Positions 55,093 to 62,562 of a DNA stretch of 64,000 nt are shown here, one piece after another. The stretch lies in NCBI GenBank assembly GCA_944338165.1, contig CALVLN010000003.1, positions 168,687 through 232,686 on the forward strand, in the 5' to 3' direction. The stretch is from an uncultured Clostridia bacterium. GTDB lineage: Bacteria; Bacillota; Clostridia; Christensenellales; Borkfalkiaceae. The stretch's first letter is position 1; each line of letters begins with the position of its first letter. The position numbers were made by a program, and so were the translations under genes. Under the pieces are notes generated by a model that made no database searches, was not told the DNA's origin, and saw only the letters and a program-made list of their open reading frames with translations.

Positions 55093-55120
55093 AAAAAAAG
55101 GCGCCACGGCGCCTTTTTTC
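55093..55120. terminator. Bidirectional terminator
   Basis: AAAAAAAGGCGCC-ACG-GCGCCTTTTTT: stem plus T-tracts on both sides for two convergent transcripts. It touches the stop codon of the minus-strand dehydratase-like gene. Confidence 0.88.
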
Positions 55121-56390
55121 AACTCCTCCCGTACAGGCGCTCGCGCGCCGTCGAAAGCATGAGTTTGATGCGGTTTTCCTGGTTGACGCGGGTCGCTGAC
55201 GGATCGTAATCGATCGGCACGATGTTGACGTGCGGATACAGCGCCTTGACCGCGCGGGAAGCGCCTTTGCCCGCGATGTGATTGGGCAGGCACCCGAACG
55301 GCTGCGCGCAGACGATGTTCTCCGTTCCCGTCTCGGCGAGGGCCGACATCTCGGCAGGGATCAGCCAGCCTTCCCCCATCTTGACGCCCTGATTGATCAC
55401 CGCGTCCGCGCAGCGGCGCAGATGTTCGAAGTCGTGAAACGGCTCGTATCTGCCGTGCTTGCGTGTAAGCGCGATCATCTTTTTCTGTTTGCCGTACAGC
55501 CACCTGTAAACGATGCGGAACAGAAGCGCCGTCTTTTTGTTGATGCCGTACAGCTTTGCGTCGTTGACGTTGTTGATGACGCAATAGAGCAAAAAATCCA
55601 TGAGCGCCGGCACCACGGGCTCGCAGTTTTCCGAGAGGAGAAACTCTTCTAAGTGAGAATTGCCGAGCGGCGAATACTTGACGTAGATCTCGCCGACGAT
55701 GCCGACTTTCACCTTCTTTTCCCCCGTCACGGGGACGGCAGCAAACGCGCCGAGAATGGAAAGCGTATGCCTTTTGAGTTTGCGGTAGCTGCCGTCGTCG
55801 AGCGCGCGCTTGATCTGCTCCAGACAGGATGCGCGCACTTTGGCGCATTCCCCCGCCGTGCGCTCATACGGCATGGTCTGGTTGAAGACTGTCATGATGA
55901 GGTCGCCGTAAAAGATGGCGTAGGCGAGACGGAGCAGCATGCCGAGGTTGAGCTCGAGTCCGTTCCCCTTTTCAAGCCCGGAAAAATTGAGCGAGAGCAC
56001 GGGCACCTGCGGAAACTCCGCCTTCAGCGCCTTGCGGATGAGCGGGATATAGTTGCTGGCGCGGCAGCCGCCGCCCGACTGCGTGATGAGCACCGCCGTG
56101 CGGTCGACGTCGTATTTGCCGCTCTTGAGCGCATCTACATACTGCCCGATGACGCACAGGGCAGGGAAGCAGGTATCGTTGTGCACGTGCTTGAGGCCCT
56201 CGTCGATGACGGCGCGGGAATCGTTGTGCAGGATATCGACCTTGTACCCCTCCTGCCGCATGATGTGCACCAAAAGATCGAAGTGCCAGGGGAGCATGTC
56301 CGGGATGAGAATGGTATAATCCTTCTTCATCTCCGGGCGGAACGTCGGATAATGCTCGCTGTAATCAATGATTTTCTTCTCTTCTTGCAT
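55119..56390 (-). CDS. 2-hydroxyacyl-CoA dehydratase-type protein (partner of the activase)
   Basis: The 423-residue protein resembles the HgdB/DUF2229-linked dehydratase-like C-terminal module that in other anaerobes is fused to the activase in a ~1400-residue protein. It has IPDMLPWHFDLLVHIMRQEG, HNDTCFPALCVIGQYV, LITQSGGGCRASNYIPL with probable Fe-S cysteines, and ENIVCAQPFGCLPNHIAGKG. Its start overlaps the end of the activase gene by 26 nt in another reading frame. Substrate unknown; despite family annotation it need not act on acyl-CoA. Confidence 0.8.
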   Translation of the reverse strand: MQEEKKIIDYSEHYPTFRPEMKKDYTILIPDMLPWHFDLLVHIMRQEGYKVDILHNDSRAVIDEGLKHVHNDTCFPALCVIGQYVDALKSGKYDVDRTAVLITQSGGGCRASNYIPLIRKALKAEFPQVPVLSLNFSGLEKGNGLELNLGMLLRLAYAIFYGDLIMTVFNQTMPYERTAGECAKVRASCLEQIKRALDDGSYRKLKRHTLSILGAFAAVPVTGEKKVKVGIVGEIYVKYSPLGNSHLEEFLLSENCEPVVPALMDFLLYCVINNVNDAKLYGINKKTALLFRIVYRWLYGKQKKMIALTRKHGRYEPFHDFEHLRRCADAVINQGVKMGEGWLIPAEMSALAETGTENIVCAQPFGCLPNHIAGKGASRAVKALYPHVNIVPIDYDPSATRVNQENRIKLMLSTARERLYGRS

Positions 56391-59322
56391 AGTAAGCCCC
56401 TTCGCGCGCCGCCCGCTGCTCTTCGATCGCCGCCAGCATGGACCGCAGGCGGATCTTGACGACGCCGAGATTGTTGATCTCGTCGATCTTGATCTGCGTA
56501 TACAGTTTCCCCGCGCGTTCCAAGATCAGCCGCACTTCATCCGTGGTGATGGCGTCGATGCCGCAGCCGAAGGAAACGAGCTGCACCAGGTTGACGTTTT
56601 CGTGGCGGGTGACAAATTCTGCCGCACGATACAGGCGCGCGTGATACGTCCATTGGTTGAGGACGTTGACTTTCACCAAATTTCCCTCCGAAAAGACCGC
56701 ATCCTCGGAGAGCACGGCAAGCCCGAGCGAATTGAGCAGCTTGTTGATCCCGTGATTGATCTCGGGGTCGACGTGATAAGGCCGCCCAGCAAGCACGATG
56801 ACCTCCTTCCCCTCCCGTTCGGCGCGGGTGAGGATCTCCCTGCCCTTTTCCTCTACCGCGGCATGGTAAGCGGCCATGCGGCGCATGCCCTCGCGATAGC
56901 CTTTGCGGACGAGCGACGGGGAGATCTTATATCTCTTCAAAGCCCGCACCAGCGCTTCCACCGTCTTCTTTTCATTGTTCGGATCGAGATAGGGCATGAC
57001 GAAATTCTCGTCCGTCAGGCGGTCGTTGTTGGCTTTGAGCAGCTCCGCATAGTACGCAACGACGGGGCAATTGTAATGGTTGACGGAATCGTGCTCGTCG
57101 AGATTGTAGCTCTCACAGGGGTAGAAGATAAAATCGACGCCCTGATCGAGCAGCGACTCGATGTGCCCGTGCATGAGTTTGGCGGGATAACACGCCGTAT
57201 CGCTGGCGACCGTGTGCTGCCCTTTGAAGTAAAGGGAGCGCGAACTCTTTTCCGAAAGGACGACCTCGAATCCGCACGTCTCAAAAAAGCCCGTCCAGAG
57301 CGGCAGCTGTTCGTACATGACCAGCTGGAGCGGCAGCCCCACCCTTCCCCGTATCCCGGGCCGGCCGGACGGCATCGCGAGCAGCGCGTCATACTTGAAC
57401 GCGAACATATCGGGCTGATCCGTGGGCGGTTTTCCGCCGGCGCCGCGTTCGCATTTGTTGCCGGAAATAAATTTACGCCCGTCGGCAAAGGTGAGGATAT
57501 TGACGTTGCAGTGCGACGTACAGCCCTTGCAGACGACGGAGCGGGACGCATAGGAAAAGGCGGAAAGCTCGACGTCGGTGACGAGGGAGCTCACCGCGCC
57601 CGTCGCATTCTCTTTGGCATACAGCGCCGCGCCGAACGCGCCCATCAGCCCCGCGATGGCGGGACGGATGACCTGTTTTCCCGTTTCCAGTTCGAACGAA
57701 CGCAGCACCGCGTCGTTCAAAAAAGTCCCGCCCTGTACCACGATATGCTCGCCGAGCTCGTCCGGCGTGCGGGCGCGGATGACTTTATAGATCGCGTTCT
57801 TGACGATGGAGGACGAGAGCCCCGCGGAGATATCCTCGATGCTCGCCCCCTCCTTCTGCGCCTGCTTGACGGAACTGTTCATGAACACCGTACAGCGGGA
57901 GCCCAGCTCCACGGGGTGCTTGGCGAACAGCCCGAGGCGGGAAAATTCGTCGATCTCCATCCCCATCGCCTTGGCGAAGGTCTGGATAAAGGAACCGCAG
58001 CCCGACGAACATGCCTCGTTGAGCATGATGGAATCGATGGCGCGGTTTTTCACCTTGAAACACTTGATGTCCTGCCCGCCGATGTCGATGATAAAATCGA
58101 CGTCGGGATTGAAATAGAGCGCCGCCTTGAAATGCGCCACCGTTTCCACGATGCCGAAATCGATCTTGAGCGCCGCCTTCATCATGTCTTCCCCGTAGCC
58201 GGTGACGCAGGCGCCGCGGATGACCACGCGGTCCCCGATGAGGGAATAGATCTCCCGCAGGCGGTCGCAGACGATGCGCAGCGGCTGCCCGTTGTTGGAC
58301 TGATAATGCGAATAGAGGATCCTGCAATCGGGCGTGACGAGCATGAGTTTGGTCGTCGTAGAGCCCGAATCGATGCCGAGATAGGCATCGCCCGTATAGC
58401 TGTGGATATCCGCAAAGGAAAGGTCGCTCCGCTTGTGGCGGGCAACGAACGCGTCGTATTCCTCGCGTGAAGAAAAGAGCGGCTCCCCCACGACGATATC
58501 GTCGCTGTCTCCCGCCGCCTCGATGCGGGATATGACGTCGTCTATCGGCATTTCCTCCGTGTTCTCCGCGTACATGGCTGCCCCTACCGACATAAAACAA
58601 GGAGCGTTGTCGGGGAATACGGCATGCGCTTCGTCGAGATGAAGCGTCTCCGTGAACGCCTTCCTGAGGCCTTTGAGAAAGTAGAGCGGCCCGCCGAGGA
58701 AGAGCACCTTCCCTTGGATGCGCCTGCCCTGCGCGAGCCCGGAGACCGTCTGATCGACGACCGCCTGGAAGATGGAGGCCGCAATATCCTCCTTGCGCGC
58801 GCCCTGGTTGAGAAGCGGCTGGATATCCGATTTTGCAAACACGCCGCAGCGGGAGGCAATGGGATAGACGCGCTCCGCCTTCAGCGAAAGCTCGTCCATT
58901 TCGGAAACGCTGATGTCGAGCAGCGTCGCCATCTGGTCGATGAAGGCGCCCGTGCCGCCTGCGCAGCTTCCGTTCATGCGCTGTTCCGCCCCGCCCGTCA
59001 CGAAGATGATCTTGGCATCCTCGCCGCCGAGCTCTACGGCGACGTCCGCATCCGGATAAAACTTGCGGATGGCGCCGAATGCTGCCTGCACCTCCTGCAC
59101 GAAGGGGATCTTTCCGCGCTGCGCAAGCCCCAGCCCCGCCGAGCCCGTGATGCTCACGCAAAACCGCGTGCCGAATGCGCGGACCTTTTCAAGTTCGCGC
59201 AGCACGCATTCCTTCACGCGCGAGTAATGCCGCTCGTATGAAGAATATACGATCTTCCCGCCGTCGATCACGCACGCCTTGACGGTCGTGGAGCCGACGT
59301 CGATGCCAAGTAATTTTGCCAT
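56365..59322 (-). CDS. Acyl-CoA dehydratase activase-type protein, two ASKHA domains plus DUF2229
   Basis: The 985-residue protein has two BadF/HgdC-type ATPase domains. The first (1-270) has GIDVGSTTVKACVIDGGKI and the cluster Cys in MNGSCAGGTGAFIDQM. The second (about 315-585) has GIDSGSTTTKLMLV and NEACSSGCGSFIQTFAKAMG. A Cys-rich linker follows (CKGCTSHCNVNILTF), then a DUF2229 region (about 660-900; HTVASDTACYPAKLMHGHI, FYPCESYNLDEHDS). Such activases use ATP to inject an electron from a [4Fe-4S] cluster into a dehydratase-like partner, here the downstream gene. The natural substrate of this type is not known. Confidence 0.88.
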   Translation of the reverse strand: MAKLLGIDVGSTTVKACVIDGGKIVYSSYERHYSRVKECVLRELEKVRAFGTRFCVSITGSAGLGLAQRGKIPFVQEVQAAFGAIRKFYPDADVAVELGGEDAKIIFVTGGAEQRMNGSCAGGTGAFIDQMATLLDISVSEMDELSLKAERVYPIASRCGVFAKSDIQPLLNQGARKEDIAASIFQAVVDQTVSGLAQGRRIQGKVLFLGGPLYFLKGLRKAFTETLHLDEAHAVFPDNAPCFMSVGAAMYAENTEEMPIDDVISRIEAAGDSDDIVVGEPLFSSREEYDAFVARHKRSDLSFADIHSYTGDAYLGIDSGSTTTKLMLVTPDCRILYSHYQSNNGQPLRIVCDRLREIYSLIGDRVVIRGACVTGYGEDMMKAALKIDFGIVETVAHFKAALYFNPDVDFIIDIGGQDIKCFKVKNRAIDSIMLNEACSSGCGSFIQTFAKAMGMEIDEFSRLGLFAKHPVELGSRCTVFMNSSVKQAQKEGASIEDISAGLSSSIVKNAIYKVIRARTPDELGEHIVVQGGTFLNDAVLRSFELETGKQVIRPAIAGLMGAFGAALYAKENATGAVSSLVTDVELSAFSYASRSVVCKGCTSHCNVNILTFADGRKFISGNKCERGAGGKPPTDQPDMFAFKYDALLAMPSGRPGIRGRVGLPLQLVMYEQLPLWTGFFETCGFEVVLSEKSSRSLYFKGQHTVASDTACYPAKLMHGHIESLLDQGVDFIFYPCESYNLDEHDSVNHYNCPVVAYYAELLKANNDRLTDENFVMPYLDPNNEKKTVEALVRALKRYKISPSLVRKGYREGMRRMAAYHAAVEEKGREILTRAEREGKEVIVLAGRPYHVDPEINHGINKLLNSLGLAVLSEDAVFSEGNLVKVNVLNQWTYHARLYRAAEFVTRHENVNLVQLVSFGCGIDAITTDEVRLILERAGKLYTQIKIDEINNLGVVKIRLRSMLAAIEEQRAAREGAYYARREENH

Positions 59323-59340
59323 ATCCCGTTCCGTTTGTGT

Positions 59341-59375
59341 ATCAGAATTGTTTTATCATGGTATGATATTCTGAT
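59341..59375. promoter_or_regulatory. Nested palindrome overlapping the activase promoter: candidate operator
   Basis: ATCAGAAT (59341-59348) and ATTCTGAT (59368-59375) are perfect inverted arms, with ATCAT and ATGAT as an inner inverted pair. The right arm overlaps the -10 box at 59374, so a bound protein would block transcription. Confidence 0.55.
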
Positions 59376-59402
59376 TATACCACAAACGCACGTATTTTGC
59401 AA
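59374..59402 (-). promoter_or_regulatory. Activase gene promoter
   Basis: On the minus strand TTGCAA (59397-59402), a 17-nt spacer and TATAAT (59374-59379). It leaves a leader of about 45 nt. Confidence 0.85.
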
Positions 59403-59426
59403 CGGTTGCGCGGCGTTTCTTTCCGC

Positions 59427-59696
59427 TCAACCGCGCCCGCGGGGCGGATGCAGGCGGGCATATTTGAGCCGCGTCGCATTGCCGCCGCGCAGATGGCGTT
59501 CGCGCAGATTTTTGCCCAACACGCGGCGAACGGCGGCATACAGCGCAGGATCGACGGCGTGCAGCCGCTCCGCCACGTCCTTATGCACGGTCGATTTGCT
59601 CACGCCGAAATGCAGCGCGCAGGCGCGGACGGTACAGCCCGTCTCCGCAATGTATGCTCCGTTGCGGCGCACCCGCTCCTCAATGTAATCCCACAT
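59427..59696 (-). CDS. spoIIID: Sporulation transcription factor SpoIIID
   Basis: SpoIIID is a mother-cell DNA-binding regulator in endospore formation. The 89-residue protein MWDYIEERVRRNGAYIAETG has the helix-turn-helix VRACALHFGVSKSTVHKDVAERL (about residues 23-45) and the C-terminal basic region RERHLRGGNATRLKYARLH, which match the family closely. It implies a spore-forming or recently spore-forming organism. No clear terminator follows, so it could run into the activase gene. Confidence 0.95.
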   Translation of the reverse strand: MWDYIEERVRRNGAYIAETGCTVRACALHFGVSKSTVHKDVAERLHAVDPALYAAVRRVLGKNLRERHLRGGNATRLKYARLHPPRGRG

Positions 59697-59705
59697 ATCC
59701 CCATC

Positions 59706-59745
59706 CCCCGCGATCAGATATTACATTTTATGTCGGATCGCGGGG
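59706..59745 (-). promoter_or_regulatory. 10-bp inverted repeat with AT-rich core upstream of spoIIID
   Basis: CCCCGCGATC (59706-59715) and GATCGCGGGG (59736-59745) are perfect arms around a 20-nt AT-rich core. On the minus strand the core reads CATAAAAT, resembling the sigma-E -10 consensus CATACANT, which would suit a mother-cell gene, but the matching -35 is not evident. Confidence 0.5.
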
Positions 59746-59888
59746 AAACATGCGTTTTTATGGGGCTTTCCCCGAACAGTGATCAAAGCTGCCCGTTATA
59801 TCTGAAACGGCAAACGGGATGCGCCCTCCCCTTGAAGCCCGTCCGAAAAAACATTTTTGAAAAAACTGTAAAATGGCGTGAAAAGCGC

Positions 59889-59918
59889 TTGCCTTTTCTG
59901 CGCCGTTTCCTGTATAAT
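59889..59918 (+). promoter_or_regulatory. tRNA-Ala promoter
   Basis: TTGCCT (59889-59894), an 18-nt spacer and TATAAT (59913-59918), 13 nt before the mature tRNA. Confidence 0.8.
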
Positions 59919-59931
59919 AGAACCAAGGCAC

Positions 59932-60007
59932 GGGGTTATAGCGCAGTTGGTAGCGCGTTTGAATGGCATTCAAAAGGTCATGGGTTCGACTCCCATTAGC
60001 TCCACCA
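59932..60007 (+). tRNA. tRNA-Ala (anticodon GGC)
   Basis: Cloverleaf: acceptor GGGGTTA/TAGCTCC (two wobble pairs), D arm with AGCGCAGTTGGTAGCGC, anticodon stem TTTGA/TCAAA with loop ATGGCAT, T arm ATGGG-TTCGACT-CCCAT, discriminator A and encoded CCA. GGC reads GCC/GCU. Confidence 0.93.
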
Positions 60008-60009
60008 AG

Positions 60010-60060
60010 TCAAAACCTAAAACGAACCACTTTGAGTGCAAGTCGTTTTAGGTTTTTTCT
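60010..60060 (+). terminator. Terminator after tRNA-Ala
   Basis: AAAACCTAAAACGA (60012-60025) pairs with TCGTTTTAGGTTTT (60043-60056), followed by a T-rich tract. Confidence 0.8.
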
Positions 60061-60165
60061 TTTTGCCGTTTGCTTGCCAAACTACCTTGTGTAGCGTAGC
60101 AGAGCCACTCGTTTATTAAAGTACCCGCTGTGTGTTATTCCGCAAAATAGTCTTTGTGAAGGCTA

Positions 60166-60194
60166 TTGAATTTTGTTTTCAAATATGCTACAAT
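60166..60194 (+). promoter_or_regulatory. Promoter of the ncRNA candidate
   Basis: TTGAAT (60166-60171), a 17-nt spacer and TACAAT (60189-60194). Transcription should start at about 60201, exactly at the first base of the outer hairpin arm. Confidence 0.8.
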
Positions 60195-60200
60195 AGCTTT

Positions 60201-60397
60201 GCCAAACTAACTTGATCGCTCGTAAGGACTTTTTTCTTTAAGGGCATACTGCGTGCTTTCGTTCAATAACCTGCGAATTTGATAAAAATGCAAATTCCTT
60301 ACGGTTATTGGACGACAAGTCCTTACGATAACGGTTAGTTTGGCGACTATCGGAGTTTGCGTTTTTTGCGCGCTTACTTCGGTAGGCGCACTTTTTC
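60201..60397 (+). ncRNA. Structured non-coding RNA candidate with nested long hairpin and own terminator
   Basis: The outer arms GCCAAACTAAC (60201-60211) and GTTAGTTTGGC (60334-60344) pair over 11 bp. The next arms CGTAAGGACTT (60221-60231) and AAGTCCTTACG (60317-60327) pair over 11 bp. After an asymmetric bubble come GTTCAATAACC (60261-60271) with GGTTATTGGAC (60303-60313), then GAATTTG with CAAATTC around a 9-nt loop. A terminator with a TTCG tetraloop (TGCGCGCTTAC/GTAGGCGCA, 60367-60390) and T-run follows. Closed ends plus a central asymmetric bubble recall 6S RNA; I cannot confirm that by sequence. No reverse transcriptase is nearby, so a retron is unlikely. No credible ORF lies in it. 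Confidence 0.75.
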
Positions 60398-60457
60398 TTT
60401 TCAAGAATAGGGGCACAAACTTATTGACACAAAACAAAAAATATCAGGAGGACTTTT

Positions 60458-60661
60458 ATGGCTCATCAAGTACAAAAATCAAGAAAAATTTGTGGCACTT
60501 GCGCCTATTGGGGAGGTTTGGTACGAGAATTAAACAACACATATGTTTCTGTTGAAACAGGGTTTTATGAAAGATGTCCTTGTTTATCAAAGACTAGTTC
60601 CAAAAAGAATCTTACAAATGATTTTCAATCTTCTTGCAGCAGTTGGAAAGCAAAATACTGA
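60458..60661 (+). CDS. Small Cys-rich (zinc-ribbon-like) protein
   Basis: The 67-residue protein MAHQVQKSRKICGTCAYWGG...FYERCPCLSKTSS...CSSWKAKY has CxxC, CxC and a final Cys, in a layout seen in small metal-binding domains. AGGAGG lies 6 nt before the ATG. It starts the protein-coding part of the cassette after the ncRNA. Function unknown. Confidence 0.7.
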   Translation: MAHQVQKSRKICGTCAYWGGLVRELNNTYVSVETGFYERCPCLSKTSSKKNLTNDFQSSCSSWKAKY

Positions 60662-60710
60662 TTCCGCACCATAATTTTGAGATGTTGAAATTAAATTTGA
60701 GAGGACGGTC

Positions 60711-61565
60711 ATGCAAATCTTCTTAAACGAAATACTTGGTATCAGAAAGGATGAGTATTGCGATTGGACTATTTGTCTGAACAATGCCAATGCCGAACAA
60801 GTGTATTCTTTTGATGAGAACAGAGAACGCTTGATGGAACATATCTCTTGGAAACGGCATAGAGAATCAACCACAAGTTTCCGAAATATATTTACCCGAT
60901 ACTGTCTGCAATTTATACGATTAGATAAAGATCAAAAATGGGATCAATGGTTGTTTTTGGGCGCATACGAAAATTGCGGAGAAAGGACATTTGACGATGG
61001 TCATCAGATATATGATTTGAAGCCCGTTGACCGTTTTTCGCATTTTATCGAGCGGTTGATCGTTGAATATAAAAAGAAACAAGGACCGAAACAAGCAAAA
61101 ATCGATATTGCGAATATTGAAACCATGCCGGTCGTTTCGGTATTGGAGAGAAAATACATCCAAGTCAATAAACCTTTCGACGGCTACGATAAAATTTCTT
61201 TACCGTTCAAAGAATTAAAAACAATAATCAATGGTAACGTAGATAATTGGCGCATCTTGCTTGAAAACATAAACTGTATATACGCTATTACCGATACATT
61301 GACAGGTAAAGTTTATATTGGTAGTACATACGGCTATAACGGGGTTTGGCAACGGTGGAGTTGCTATGTCAATACAAACGGACACGGCGGCGATGTCGTT
61401 TTGAAAGAATTGATAGAACAAAACCACGATTATGGCAATAATTTTGTATTTACCGTCATAGAAAGCTTCTTCAATCGTGATGGCAATGCGTCATATATAT
61501 TGGAACGTGAAAACTATTGGAAAAAAGTCTTTTCGACCCGTGCGTTCGGCAATAACAAAAATTGA
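60711..61565 (+). CDS. GIY-YIG domain protein with a novel N-terminal region
   Basis: The 284-residue protein has a C-terminal GIY-YIG-type domain (about 190-284): CIYAITDTLTGKVYIGSTYG, then a helix with W, R and H (GVWQRWSCYVNTNGHGG) and the C-terminal acidic residue in YILERENYWKKVF, giving the catalytic Tyr, Arg and Glu expected for GIY-YIG nucleases. The first 190 residues are unlike any domain that I know (QIFLNEILGIRKDEYCDWTI, KWDQWLFLGAYENCG). GAGAGGA before the ATG. A homing, restriction or defence nuclease is possible. Confidence 0.78.
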   Translation: MQIFLNEILGIRKDEYCDWTICLNNANAEQVYSFDENRERLMEHISWKRHRESTTSFRNIFTRYCLQFIRLDKDQKWDQWLFLGAYENCGERTFDDGHQIYDLKPVDRFSHFIERLIVEYKKKQGPKQAKIDIANIETMPVVSVLERKYIQVNKPFDGYDKISLPFKELKTIINGNVDNWRILLENINCIYAITDTLTGKVYIGSTYGYNGVWQRWSCYVNTNGHGGDVVLKELIEQNHDYGNNFVFTVIESFFNRDGNASYILERENYWKKVFSTRAFGNNKN

Positions 61566-61610
61566 ACTTTTGTTTGGAAATTACAGCGTAAAAAAGTTTG
61601 GAGGTATCTT

Positions 61611-61805
61611 ATGGCTTATTATGATATTAAGGAAATAAAATATAAAATCAAACGAGGCGGTGGAACTATGTGTAGTTCTTATTGTGGAAGTGTTTCTTCA
61701 AAAAGACCACAAAGCCAATTCGAAGCTCAACAGCAAGCAACAGAATGGCTAAAAAAGCAATATCCTAATTGCGAAATAATTGATTTGCAAATAACATTCA
61801 GATAG
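61611..61805 (+). CDS. Small protein, unknown function
   Basis: The 64-residue protein MAYYDIKEIKYKIKRGGGTMCSSYCGSVSSK...ATEWLKKQYPNCEIIDLQITFR has GGAGG 6 nt before its ATG; an internal ATG at 61668 is a possible alternative start. It follows the GIY-YIG gene by 45 nt and may belong to it as a unit. Confidence 0.55.
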   Translation: MAYYDIKEIKYKIKRGGGTMCSSYCGSVSSKRPQSQFEAQQQATEWLKKQYPNCEIIDLQITFR

Positions 61806-61883
61806 AAAATCAATACTTACGCTGCAACTATCGCACGGGCGAACCTGCTCCTTGCTATTTTATATAAAATTCGTTTTAGGTTA

Positions 61884-62367
61884 TCACGTCTCCACCAAAC
61901 GCGACGTATACGCACACTCTGCGTTTATGTCAGAATTAGAAACCGCTTTGTCGGTTTCTTTTTCATTTAACTGCGTGGCGTTCGCAATCTTCGATTGCTC
62001 GGCTGCGGGCATTTTTTGGGCGATTTCGCCGTCGTCGCCGTGTCCGTCGGGATAATCGGGGAAAAGCAGGTTTAAGAGCAGTTCGCCCTGTTGCCCGCCT
62101 TTTAGGTGGAACAACACTTGTAATTCTGTTCCATTCTTCTATAATCTGACTGTAATTGCGCCCCAACCGGTCAATGGACTTTATGACGAGCAGATCGCCG
62201 CTTGTGAGTTTCTTTAACAAGCGTTTATATTCCTTTCTTTCAAAGTCTTTGCCGCTTTTCTTTTCGGAGAAAATGCGGCTTTTTTCTATGCCGAACTCAC
62301 AGAACGCGGCAATCTGCCGTTGCAAGTTCTGGTCTTTTGCCGATACCCGCGCGTATGCGTAATTCAT
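61884..62367 (-). pseudogene. Serine recombinase (resolvase) remnant, probably frameshifted
   Basis: The first 83 residues (MNYAYARVSAKDQNLQRQIA, KKSGKDFERKEYKRLLKKL, LVIKSIDRLGRNYSQIIEEW) match the catalytic domain of small serine resolvases with the active Ser in YARVS. After EEWNRIT the frame changes to an Arg-rich sequence (to stop at 61963) without family features. In another frame (61884-62117) a short acidic piece LKGGQQGELLLNLLF.. may be the old continuation. The DNA-binding C-terminus is absent, so it is probably broken. AAAGGAG precedes the ATG. Confidence 0.7.
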
Positions 62368-62450
62368 TGGTTTGTGCTCCTTTCGTTTTTATATAAGCAT
62401 AGCGGATAAACGGCGAAAAGACTACCCGAAAAAGCCAAAAACAAAAAAAA

Positions 62451-62473
62451 TGCAGTAAAAGTGTACTTTTACT
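62451..62473. repeat. Palindromic operator-like site between recombinase remnant and lipoprotein
   Basis: AGTAAAAGT-GT-ACTTTTACT (62454-62473) is a perfect 9+2+9 palindrome. The 12-mer TGCAGTAAAAGT at its left (62451-62462) recurs at 62566-62577 in the leader of the lipoprotein gene. Confidence 0.65.
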
Positions 62474-62485
62474 ATATTGAATCGC

Positions 62486-62514
62486 TTGCCTTATTTATGC
62501 GGTTATGGTATAAT
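62486..62514 (+). promoter_or_regulatory. Promoter of the repeat-bearing lipoprotein gene
   Basis: TTGCCT (62486-62491), a 17-nt spacer and TATAAT (62509-62514), giving a leader of about 90 nt. Confidence 0.8.
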
Positions 62515-62562
62515 TAAATGGGCGAATTTTATAAATTTGCCGTTAAATTTTTAACTTTTTGG

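Noticed and set aside
56368..58470. 700-codon plus-strand open frame opposite the activase gene
   Set aside because: Antisense shadow of a confident protein; no promoter or ribosome binding site.
60201..60344. ncRNA considered as a retron msr-msd or an integron attC site
   Set aside because: No reverse transcriptase is in view, and the arm sequences do not fit the RYYYAAC/GTTRRRY core of attC.
60207..60437. Minus-strand open frame of 76 codons across the ncRNA
   Set aside because: No ribosome binding site, no family features, and it conflicts with the promoter-hairpin-terminator unit on the plus strand.
60000..61898. CTCCACCAA copies as attL/attR
   Set aside because: Only 9 bp long, and the accompanying 12-mer is in the opposite order at the second place; too weak to call an element boundary.
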